Assembly: GCF_030268225.1 (NCBI RefSeq)
Contig: NZ_BSQG01000001.1
Location: 857,299 to 921,298, forward strand
From: Nocardiopsis ansamitocini
Lineage (GTDB): Bacteria; Actinomycetota; Actinomycetes; Streptosporangiales; Streptosporangiaceae
Reading direction: 5' to 3'
Length of the DNA: 64,000 nt
Below are positions 46,303 through 54,279 of the stretch, piece by piece. Both the position numbers and the translations under genes were made by a program. The notes beneath the pieces were generated by a model, which was given only the letters and a program-made list of their open reading frames with translations, searched no databases and had not been told where the DNA came from. The stretch's first letter is position 1. Every line of letters begins with the position of its first letter.

Positions 46303-47697
46303 TCAGGTTCTGGTGCTGTCCTCCGGCGTGTCGTAGGAGGGGGTGTCGTAGGCGCTCATCGGGAGCGGCTTGGGTTTGAGCTCGGCCGGGGCCAGGGCGT
46401 TCAACAGGTGGTAGCCCACGAGGGTGATGATCGTGCCCAGGGCGATGCCGTTGATGACGAAGCTCTCGGTGAAGGCGAGTTCGACGTTGCCGATTCCGGC
46501 GACGAGTCCCGCCGCGATCGGGACCAGGACCAGGGGGTTTGCGAAGTCGACTCTGCTCTCCACCCAGATCTTGGCGCCGAGCAGGCCGATCATGCCGTAG
46601 AGCACCACGGTGATGCCGCCGAGGACACCGGAGGGAGTGGCTGCCACGAGGGCGCCGAACTTGGGGCAGAAGCCGAAGAGGATCGCGACGATCGCCGCCA
46701 CGTAGTAGGCGGCCGTGGAGTAGACGCGGGTCGCCGCCATGACGCCGATGTTCTCGGCGTAGGTGGTCGTGGGCGAGCCGCCGAGGGAACTGGACAGTGC
46801 GGTGGCGACGCCGTCCGCCAGGATGGCGCGGCCCATGTAGGGGTCGAGGTCCTCCTTGGTCATCTCCTGGACGGCCTTGACGTGGCCGGCGTTCTCCGCG
46901 ATGAGGGCGATGACGGCGGGCAGGGCGACCAGGATGGCGGAGGTCTGGAACTCGGGGGCGTGCAGGGCCGGCAGGCCGATCCAGGAGGCGTCGGCGACGC
47001 CCGAGAGGTCGACGCGCATGGCGCTGGCGACGGTCCCGTCGTCCTGGACGACCTGGTGCATACCGAAGACGAGGTCGAAGACCCACGACATCAGGAAGCC
47101 GAACACCAGGCCCAGCAGGATGGTGATGCGTCCGAGGAAGCCCTTGAGCAGGACCGTGGCCAGGACCACGAAGGCCATGGTCAACAGGCCGATCCACTGG
47201 TCGACGGGCCAGTAGACGGTGGCCACGACAGGGGCGAGGTTGAACCCGATGAGCATGACGACCGCGCCGGTCACCGGCGGGGGGAACGCCTTGAGGACGA
47301 CGACCGGGCCGAGCAGGTGGATGGCGAGCCCGCAGAGCGCCAGCACCACCCCGGCGACCAGGATCGCCCCGGTGAGGACAGCCGGGTTCTCCCCGTTGGG
47401 AGAGATGATGACGGCCGCGCCCACGAAGGCGGCGCTGGTGCCCAGATAGCTGGGGACCCGGCCCTTGACGATCAACAGGAAGAGAATGGTGCAGAAACCC
47501 GACATCATGATGGCCAGGTTCGGGTCCAGGCCCATGATGATCGGGAAGACGAACGTCGCGCCGAACATGGCGACGACGTGCTGGGCTCCGAGCCCTGTTG
47601 TACGTCCCCAGGACAGCCGTTCCTGGGGCTTGACGACCTCTCCCGGGGGTGGGGCGCTGCCGTCCCCGTAGAGCTTCCAGCCCAAGCCGAGCTTCAT
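46303..47697 (-). CDS. NCS2 nucleobase permease (UraA/RutG-like)
   Basis: 464 residues, about 14 membrane segments. GLGAQHVVAMFGATFVFPII (residues about 35-54) is the NCS2 first-helix motif. The substrate-site motif reads PTTTYAENIGVMAATRVYS, which resembles the GENIGVMAxTRVYS motif of uracil permeases rather than the QNNG motif of xanthine/urate permeases. This supports import of uracil or a similar pyrimidine. First gene of the molybdenum-hydroxylase operon, ATG after TTGGAGG. Confidence 0.93.
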   Translation of the reverse strand: MKLGLGWKLYGDGSAPPPGEVVKPQERLSWGRTTGLGAQHVVAMFGATFVFPIIMGLDPNLAIMMSGFCTILFLLIVKGRVPSYLGTSAAFVGAAVIISPNGENPAVLTGAILVAGVVLALCGLAIHLLGPVVVLKAFPPPVTGAVVMLIGFNLAPVVATVYWPVDQWIGLLTMAFVVLATVLLKGFLGRITILLGLVFGFLMSWVFDLVFGMHQVVQDDGTVASAMRVDLSGVADASWIGLPALHAPEFQTSAILVALPAVIALIAENAGHVKAVQEMTKEDLDPYMGRAILADGVATALSSSLGGSPTTTYAENIGVMAATRVYSTAAYYVAAIVAILFGFCPKFGALVAATPSGVLGGITVVLYGMIGLLGAKIWVESRVDFANPLVLVPIAAGLVAGIGNVELAFTESFVINGIALGTIITLVGYHLLNALAPAELKPKPLPMSAYDTPSYDTPEDSTRT

Positions 47698-48175
47698 ACC
47701 CGCCTCCAAAATGACGCTTCTGGCGCGACTGGGCACCCCCCGGTGGACCCGATCCGCAGTCCCCGCGAACCAGCCGGACGTGATCTGGTTCACTAATTGG
47801 AGCAACACTAGGGACCTGCGGAAACCCGCTTCACTAGCGACAACTGCTGAATACCCTCTACCCAGTTGTGCAGTGCTGCCCAACACGGCCGCGGACCTGT
47901 CGGAGGGAGCCGTCGCGGTTTGCCACGTACCGCAGTTGCGTGTCCGGTCCTCGCGAACACGCAGGGTCCAGTTCGGCACGACTCAATGTCCAAATTGTCG
48001 CGCCCCAATTTCCCACGCGTTACCTGGCAGCGGATAACGATGTGACTTCACCACACGTCGGGCTTCCCACCTGTGGTTTCAGCGATTGTGCACAGAAGGA
48101 GCCCCCATCTTTCGGCAATCACCGCGGGTCCGGGCTGCGCTGGCGACGGAGCGGGCCGGGTGCCCCCGCCCTGCG
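47698..48175. other. Promoter region of the permease/Mo-hydroxylase operon
   Basis: 478 bases between the permease start and the PucR stop, with no gene. Lower GC than its flanks. It holds two exact copies of TTCACTA (47789-47795 and 47830-47836), 41 bases apart, about four helical turns, which could be regulator sites. Confidence 0.4.
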
Positions 48176-49897
48176 CTAGGTCAGCCCACGCATCTGGATC
48201 ACCCGCAGGGCCACCATCAGGTTGAGCCTCAAGTGGGGGTCGGTGGTGAAGGGGCCGAGCATGCGTTCGAGCTTGCCGATCCGGTACCGCAGGGTGTTGT
48301 AGTGAAAGTGCAGCAGGCGGGCGGTCTCGGCCACGTTGAGGTTGTTGTCCAGCAGCACTTCCAGGGTGGTGCGCAGATCGTCCACCTCGGCGTCGCCACG
48401 CACCGCCAGGCCGCCCAGTGTCTCCGTCATGAACGCCTGGAGCTCGGCCCCGTCCGGCACCAGGCTGATCAGCCGGTAGACGCCGAGGTCGTCGAAGTCT
48501 GCGACGGCCCCTACCCCGTACATCTGGCGGCCCACCCGCGCGGCCTGGCGGGCCTGCTCATAGGCCGCGGGAATCTGCTCGGGTTTATGCACGATGCGGC
48601 TGACCCCGGTGGCGAAGGAGCGCCGGCCACCACCACCGTCACCCGAGACCTGACCGACCATGGTGCGGACCAGCCGGCCGGGCCCTGGTGCACCGACGGA
48701 GTCGTCGGCCCCCATGACCACCACGACCTCCTGGCTGTACCCGGCGACGGCCGCTCGGGGATCGCGTTCGCGCACCACCATCGTCCAGGCACTGGCGAAC
48801 CGTTCGTGAGCGGGACGCAGATCACCGGCGGCGGGCACCCTGGTGTCGGACTCGGCGTCCATCTCGGCGACCACCACGACGAGGGGCCGGTCCACGTCCC
48901 ATCCCAGCGTCGCGCAGTGACGGACCGCGTGCTCGGGGTCGCCCGCACGGCCCGCGAGCAGGTCGCGCAGGAAGTCGCCCTGGTACTTGCCCTCGACCGC
49001 GGCCACCGCGAGATCCCTGGTGATGACGAGCGCGGCGGTGGCGGCAGCACGTTCCAGAACGTGCACGTCGGTGGGATCGATGGAGCGCTCGTGGGTGATG
49101 AGGACGATGCGTCCGTGGTCGAGGTTCCCGGCGAGGACCGGGACCTGGACCACCCGGGCGTTGTCGTCGTCGAGGGCGCGGATGCCGTGCTTGCAACGCT
49201 CCACCTGGAAACGGCCGCTGGTGAGCTCGAAGTAGCGGGGGTCGGCAAGCGTCTCCTCCGACAGCCCCGACCTCGCGAGGACTCGTCCGTCCGGCGTGGT
49301 CACCATGACCCCGCCGTCCAGGAGAGCGGGCAGCTCGTTGGTGATCGCCGCCAGCCCACCGCCGGCGAGAACAACATTGACCAGTACCCGGTGGACCTCC
49401 TCGGCACGGGCGAGCGTTGCCGCCTGACGGTTGAGGATGTCGGTGAGCAGCTGGTTGAGGACGTCGTCGAAGGCGACTCCGTCCGGGAGACGCAGGAGCG
49501 GCAGACCGACCTCGTCGGCAGCGCGCAGCATCTCCGGGGGAAGCTCGTCCACATAGCGGCCGAGCTTGACGGCGAGTGCCGCCAGCCCCCGTGCGGCGAG
49601 CTCGCGCACGAGAGTGGCCAGTTGGTGCGGATCGTTGCGCAGCGGGTAGCCGGTGGTCAACAGGAGCTCGTCGGGTTTGACCCACGGCAGGATGTCGGGA
49701 ACCTCCATGACGTTGAGGCGTCGGATGGCCCGATCCATCCCGCCCGTACCGGCGACGACCCGTGTCCCGGCCAGACTGGACAACTCCATTGCCTCGGCGA
49801 CGCTCAACCCGCGCGCCAACGTACTGGAGGCGTGCACACGGTCCGAGCTAGTCAGATTATGTCCAGTGCCGTCGTGATCGTTGGCAACGTTTTCCAT
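48176..49897 (-). CDS. PucR family transcriptional regulator
   Basis: 573 residues. N-terminal PucR domain (about 30-160, with LSVAEAMELSSLAGTRVVAG and LLLTTGYPLRNDPHQLATLV), a central GGDEF-like CdaR region (about 310-450) and a C-terminal HTH_30 (VLLDNNLNVAETARLLHFHY, NTLRYRIGKLERMLG). PucR regulators control purine, pyrimidine or amino-acid catabolism. Divergent from the DUF2877-fdrA-DUF1116 operon with only 72 bases between starts, so direct control of both is likely. Confidence 0.95.
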   Translation of the reverse strand: MENVANDHDGTGHNLTSSDRVHASSTLARGLSVAEAMELSSLAGTRVVAGTGGMDRAIRRLNVMEVPDILPWVKPDELLLTTGYPLRNDPHQLATLVRELAARGLAALAVKLGRYVDELPPEMLRAADEVGLPLLRLPDGVAFDDVLNQLLTDILNRQAATLARAEEVHRVLVNVVLAGGGLAAITNELPALLDGGVMVTTPDGRVLARSGLSEETLADPRYFELTSGRFQVERCKHGIRALDDDNARVVQVPVLAGNLDHGRIVLITHERSIDPTDVHVLERAAATAALVITRDLAVAAVEGKYQGDFLRDLLAGRAGDPEHAVRHCATLGWDVDRPLVVVVAEMDAESDTRVPAAGDLRPAHERFASAWTMVVRERDPRAAVAGYSQEVVVVMGADDSVGAPGPGRLVRTMVGQVSGDGGGGRRSFATGVSRIVHKPEQIPAAYEQARQAARVGRQMYGVGAVADFDDLGVYRLISLVPDGAELQAFMTETLGGLAVRGDAEVDDLRTTLEVLLDNNLNVAETARLLHFHYNTLRYRIGKLERMLGPFTTDPHLRLNLMVALRVIQMRGLT

Positions 49898-49969
49898 GTG
49901 GAGACGATAGCGGCTCGCATAGCGTCATCACCCAGGTCAGGTCCGCCGGATGCGGGAAGGGGAGACGCA

Positions 49970-50926
49970 GTGGCCGATTATTGGCCAGAGCAGGACGTGG
50001 CGCAGTACTCCCCCCGGACGCAGACCTGTGCTTGGGCCACGCACCGAGGAGCGAGGTCCCCCCGGCGGACCGGGACTTTTCCCGCGGCCAACCGGGCCGG
50101 GGCCGCGGCGTCGGGTCTTTACGACATTATGAGCGGCCCGTTCCGGCCTGCGCGGGTACTGGGAGCATTCCGCTCGGCGGTCTACCTTGAACTGGAGGAC
50201 TCCCCGAGGCCGGCCGTGGTGGCGGTACTGGCACACGACGCCGTTCGGTTGCCCAACGGGGTGGTCCTCGCCGAACCTCAGAGCGTCTGGCCGTTCGCCG
50301 ACGTGGCCCCGGCCACGTCGGCTCGCATCGGTCGATGCTCCGTGGTTCTCGACAGCCCCACCGGCTCACTCACCGTCCAAGTGGGCCGGTGGTGGCGGCC
50401 GTCGCGTCCCCGTCCGCCTGCCGCTCCACCCGGACCCGCCGCCGCTGCACTGGCCGCGCTGGGAAAAAACCTGGCCGACACCACCGGCGGGCTCTCTTCC
50501 GGTCTGCTGGCGCTTCTCGCGCCGGCTCTGGACGACCCCGCTGCGGCTCGGCGGGCCGCCCACGCACTGGTCGGCCTGGGCCCCGGTCTCACCCCGAGCG
50601 GCGACGACGCCGTATGCGGATTCGTCCTCGCCGTACGTCACCTGGGCAACCGTTCCACCCCACTGACCACTGCCGCGCTCCGGCGTGCCCGCACCGCGAC
50701 CACGTCGCTGTCGGCGACCCTGCTGGAGTACGCCGCGCGCGGTGAAGCCTGTCCGCAGGCGGTCGCCCTGATCGACGCGGTCGCAGGACACGCACCGGTG
50801 GGCCCCGCGCTGACGGCGCTGCGCACGGTCGGCCATACCTCCGGAACCGACCTCGCCCTGGGCGTCCTCGCCGGAGCCGGGGCACTGACTTCTCCATCCC
50901 CACCAGCAGACAGGGAGCGTCCGTGA
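49970..50926 (+). CDS. DUF2877 protein (AllH/YlbF-like carbamoyltransferase subunit)
   Basis: 318 residues. The domain starts near residue 50 (GPFRPARVLGAFRSAVYLEL, then DAVRLPNGVVLAE) and has the conserved HALVGLGPGLTPSGDDAVCG motif, followed by RTVGHTSGTDLALGVL. DUF2877 is E. coli YlbF, a subunit of oxamate carbamoyltransferase with FdrA and YlbE. I chose the GTG with AAGGGGAG upstream; ATG 50129 would cut the N-terminus of the domain. It overlaps fdrA by 4 bases. Confidence 0.83.
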   Translation: MADYWPEQDVAQYSPRTQTCAWATHRGARSPRRTGTFPAANRAGAAASGLYDIMSGPFRPARVLGAFRSAVYLELEDSPRPAVVAVLAHDAVRLPNGVVLAEPQSVWPFADVAPATSARIGRCSVVLDSPTGSLTVQVGRWWRPSRPRPPAAPPGPAAAALAALGKNLADTTGGLSSGLLALLAPALDDPAAARRAAHALVGLGPGLTPSGDDAVCGFVLAVRHLGNRSTPLTTAALRRARTATTSLSATLLEYAARGEACPQAVALIDAVAGHAPVGPALTALRTVGHTSGTDLALGVLAGAGALTSPSPPADRERP

Positions 50927-52428
50927 CGAGCAAAACGGCGGCCAGCGCCACTACGGTGCAGATCCGCAAAGGCGCCTACCGGGACTCGGTCGCGTTGATG
51001 AGCGTGAGCAGGACCGTCGCCGGCTTCGAGGGGGTGACCGCGGCGCTGGTGGCCATGGCCACCGAACTGAACCTGGAACTGTTGGCCCAGATGGACGCCG
51101 AAGTTCCTTCCGGCACCGGCCCCAACGACCTCGTCATCGCGGTGCGTGCCGACGACGAGGCGACCCGCTCGGCTGCCCTGGAGCTGGCCGATACCGAACT
51201 TGCGGCCATGGGCCGAAGCGGTACCGGCAGCACCGGCGGCGATGACGCGGCCCCGCCCCGGTCGATGCGCAGCGCCGTCGAGCGAGCGGCGGGCAACGGA
51301 ACTCCCCCCGCGCTGGCCCTGGTGTCGGTGCCGGGCCGTTACGCCGCAGCCGAGGCGTTCGAGGCGTTGGAGACCGGGTTGGACGTGCTGATCTTCAGCG
51401 ACAACGTCCCCGTTGCGCACGAGATCGCGCTGAAGGAGCGGGCCGCTGAACTGGGGCGCCTGGTGATGGGGCCCGACTGCGGCACGGCAGTGGTCGGCGG
51501 GGCCGGACTGGGGTTCGCCAACACCGTTCGTCCCGGGCCCGTCGGAATCGTTGCGGCCTCGGGGACCGGCGCCCAGCAGTTGATGTGCCTGCTGGACGCT
51601 GCCGGAGTAGGCGTCGGACACTGCCTGGGCGTGGGCGGGCGGGACCTGTCCGCGGCGGTGGGCGGTCGCTCCACCCTCCAGGCGTTGCAGCTGCTCGACG
51701 CCGACGAGGCAACCGAGCGGATCGTCGTGGTCTCCAAACCGCCCGCGCCGGAGGTCGCAGCGGCGGTGCGGGCCGCGTCCGCGGCCCTGGACACCCCGGT
51801 CCATCTTGTGCTGCTGGGAACCGGCGACGACATCAGCGCTGCCGCGGCCGAGGTGGTCACGGCATTCGGCGCCCCCGCCCCGACCTGGCCGTCCTGGTTC
51901 CCTGCCGGGGCGGTCACGCCTCGTGCCGGGGCACTGCGCGGCCTGTTCTGCGGGGGAACGCTCGCCGACGAGGCGATGCTGGTGGCGGCTCGCGCGCTGG
52001 GCCCGATCGCCTCCAACATCCCGCTGCGGCCCGGGGAGGACGCGTGGACCCTGCCGGCCGACCTGCGCCACGACGGCCACCTGGTGATCGACTTCGGCGA
52101 CGACACCCTCACCGCCGGACGTCCGCACCCGATGATCGACCCGTCGGTGCGGGAGGAACGGCTGCGTGCGGAGCTCGCCGATCCCGCCACCGGTGTCGTA
52201 CTGCTGGATCTGGTTCTGGGGCACGGTGCGCACCCCGACCCCGCGGCCGGGGTGGCGGCGGCCGTCCGGGATTCAGGCGGCACGGTACCGGTGGTGGTGA
52301 CGCTGTGCGGCAGCAGTGGCGATCCGCAGGGCCTGGAGCGCCAGGCGACCGTGCTGACCGACGCAGGCGCCGAGGTGTACCTGTCCAATGCCGCGGCGGC
52401 CCGCCGGGCACTGGAGCTGCTGGAGTGA
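50923..52428 (+). CDS. fdrA: FdrA-like carbamoyltransferase subunit (CoA-ligase fold)
   Basis: 501 residues. The N-terminal regulatory-like part (IRKGAYRDSVALMSVSRTVA) is followed by a succinyl-CoA-synthetase-like Rossmann region (ALALVSVPGRYAAAEAFEAL, RLVMGPDCGTAVVGGAGLGF, VGIVAASGTGAQQLMCLLD) and a second domain (LRGLFCGGTLADEAM; LDLVLGHGAHPDPA). FdrA, YlbE and YlbF together form the E. coli oxamate carbamoyltransferase. The GTG start overlaps the DUF2877 stop. The true substrate here is inferred to be ureidomalonate or oxalurate. Confidence 0.9.
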   Translation: MTSKTAASATTVQIRKGAYRDSVALMSVSRTVAGFEGVTAALVAMATELNLELLAQMDAEVPSGTGPNDLVIAVRADDEATRSAALELADTELAAMGRSGTGSTGGDDAAPPRSMRSAVERAAGNGTPPALALVSVPGRYAAAEAFEALETGLDVLIFSDNVPVAHEIALKERAAELGRLVMGPDCGTAVVGGAGLGFANTVRPGPVGIVAASGTGAQQLMCLLDAAGVGVGHCLGVGGRDLSAAVGGRSTLQALQLLDADEATERIVVVSKPPAPEVAAAVRAASAALDTPVHLVLLGTGDDISAAAAEVVTAFGAPAPTWPSWFPAGAVTPRAGALRGLFCGGTLADEAMLVAARALGPIASNIPLRPGEDAWTLPADLRHDGHLVIDFGDDTLTAGRPHPMIDPSVREERLRAELADPATGVVLLDLVLGHGAHPDPAAGVAAAVRDSGGTVPVVVTLCGSSGDPQGLERQATVLTDAGAEVYLSNAAAARRALELLE

Positions 52429-52570
52429 CCGCGGCCGGCGCGGGCCCCTCCCGCCGAGGAACACCCCGCACCGGAACGGCCCCGGCGTGTACTCGACCGG
52501 CGTCGGCCGTTCCGACCGCACAGCCCGTACCCGTGGACAACCGCCGCGCACCGCGATGAAAGGCCCATTC

Positions 52571-53992
52571 ATGTCCGGAGAATCCACCCTGCTCGCCACC
52601 GACCCTTCTGTCGTCTCGGTCGGCGCCGGGCTGTTCACCGACGCACTGACCGCCCAGGCCGTACCTGTCACCCCCGTGGAGTTCGCGCCCCCGATGGGCG
52701 ATGGTGCTCTCGACGAGGCGCTGGTACGCGTGCTGGCCGACCCACGGCGGGCCCAGGCCAACGCCACCGCCGTGGAACGGGTCCTCGCCGTGCGTCCGCA
52801 ACTGGTGGACGTGCGACCGGCCGGGGAGGCACTGGGGATGGCACCCGGCACCTTCTACCACGCGGGCCCCCCGATCACCTGGGAACGTGCCTCCGGGCCA
52901 CTGCGCGGTGCGCTGATGGGCGCGATGGTCTTCGAAGGCGTGGCGTCCACTCCCGAGGAAGCCCAGCAGGTGTTGGCATCGGGGGCCGTCGCCCTCGACT
53001 CCTGCCACCACCATGCGGCGGTGGGGCCGATGGCGGGCGTGATCAGCCCGTCCATGTGGGTGTTCGAACTCGTCGACGAGGCCAGCGGGCGCCGCGCCTT
53101 CTGCTCCCTCAACGAGGGGCTGGGGAAGGTTCTGCGCTACGGAGCCTATGGCTCCGAGGTGATCGAGCGGCTGCGCTGGATGTCGGCGGTCCTGGGACCG
53201 CTGTTGCGCGACGCGGTGCGTGCGGCAGGGGCCATCGACATCGGCGCGATCATCGCCCAGATGCTGCAGATGGGCGACGAGGGGCACAACCGCAACCGTT
53301 CGGGAACACTGATGCTGCTGCGTGAGCTGCTGCCCGCGCTCATCACCTCCGGGGCACCGGCCACCGACCTGGCCGAGGCGGTCCGTTTCGTCGGTGGCAA
53401 CGACCACTTCTTCCTCAACCTCGTGATGCCGGCGGGCAAACTCATGATGGACGCAGGACGCGACGTCCCCGGCTCCACCCTGGTCGTGGCCATGGCACGC
53501 AACGGGACCGACTTCGGCATCCAGGTCTCGGGCACCGGTGACACCTGGTTCACCGGCCCCGCACAGACCCCCGAGGGGTTGTTCCTGGGTGCATACGGCC
53601 CTGATGACGCCAACCCCGACATCGGGGACTCCGCCATCACCGAGACCTGCGGCATCGGCGGCATGGCGATGGCAACGGCTCCGGCGATCGTCCGCTTCGT
53701 CGGCGGTGACGTGGCGTTCGCGCTGGCCACCTCGCGCAGCATGTACGAGATCACGCTCGCCGAGAACCCGGCCTTCCAACTGCCGGTCCTCGACTTCCGT
53801 GGCGCACCCACCGGGATCGACGTCGCACGGGTGGTGCGGACCGGCATACTGCCCCAGATCAACACCGGAATGGCCGGGAAGGTCGCGGGCACCGGCCAGG
53901 TGGGTGCGGGTCTGGTCAACCCGCCGCAGGAGTGCTTCGCCCAGGCGCTCCTGGCACTGGCCGAGGCCGCTCCGAAACTCCCGGAGGGCTGA
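52571..53992 (+). CDS. DUF1116 protein (AllG/YlbE-like carbamoyltransferase subunit)
   Basis: 473 residues. VSVGAGLFTDALTAQAVPVT, VEFAPPMGD, RPAGEALGMAPGTFYHAGPP, DSCHHHAAVGPMAGVISPSM, LQMGDEGHNRNRSGTLMLLR and ETCGIGGMAMATAPAIVRFV are DUF1116/YlbE motifs, with several conserved His/Asp that may form the active site. It completes the DUF2877-FdrA-DUF1116 set. I chose ATG 52571, which follows AAAGG; ATG 52556 is in frame. Confidence 0.9.
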   Translation: MSGESTLLATDPSVVSVGAGLFTDALTAQAVPVTPVEFAPPMGDGALDEALVRVLADPRRAQANATAVERVLAVRPQLVDVRPAGEALGMAPGTFYHAGPPITWERASGPLRGALMGAMVFEGVASTPEEAQQVLASGAVALDSCHHHAAVGPMAGVISPSMWVFELVDEASGRRAFCSLNEGLGKVLRYGAYGSEVIERLRWMSAVLGPLLRDAVRAAGAIDIGAIIAQMLQMGDEGHNRNRSGTLMLLRELLPALITSGAPATDLAEAVRFVGGNDHFFLNLVMPAGKLMMDAGRDVPGSTLVVAMARNGTDFGIQVSGTGDTWFTGPAQTPEGLFLGAYGPDDANPDIGDSAITETCGIGGMAMATAPAIVRFVGGDVAFALATSRSMYEITLAENPAFQLPVLDFRGAPTGIDVARVVRTGILPQINTGMAGKVAGTGQVGAGLVNPPQECFAQALLALAEAAPKLPEG

Positions 53993-54140
53993 CCCGCGAC
54001 CCACGGGAGACAACGGTTACCGGTCGGCGGTGGACGGGGTCCGCGCAGCGCCCTCCCGACGCCGACCGGCCATTCGTCCTCGCGGCACTCATCCTCTGGA
54101 GTCGGTGGACCTCTGAGTCGTCGGCCGCGCGACCGTGGCC

Positions 54141-54164
54141 GGGCAGCCCGTTCCACGGGTGCCC
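54141..54164 (+). terminator. Hairpin between DUF1116 and hisS genes
   Basis: Arms GGGCAgCCCGT and ACGGGTGCCC (one bulged G) with a 3-base loop, about 150 bases past the DUF1116 stop. No T-run follows. It may end the carbamoyltransferase transcript or be part of the hisS leader. Confidence 0.35.
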
Positions 54165-54198
54165 TGGACGGCCGTACCGCAACCGGGGTAGCGGCTTG

Positions 54199-54229
54199 TT
54201 GGAGCGCGCCCGCCGCCAGGGCCTACGAT
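54199..54229 (+). promoter_or_regulatory. Candidate hisS promoter
   Basis: TTGGAG (54199-54204) and TACGAT (54224-54229) with a 19-base spacer, about 50 bases before the hisS start. The spacer is slightly long for a vegetative promoter. Confidence 0.35.
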
Positions 54230-54279
54230 TGGACCGCACGCTTCACTTCGAGGTCCTTGGCAAGGAGCCGACCCAACCC

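Noticed and set aside
45430-47796. 788-codon open frame antisense to the FAD subunit and permease genes
   Set aside because: Acidic/Gly-rich mirror translation spanning two well-identified genes.
48086-49969. Extension of the DUF2877 frame over the pucR gene
   Set aside because: Opposite-strand shadow of pucR; a GTG with a good ribosome binding site at 49970 begins the real protein.
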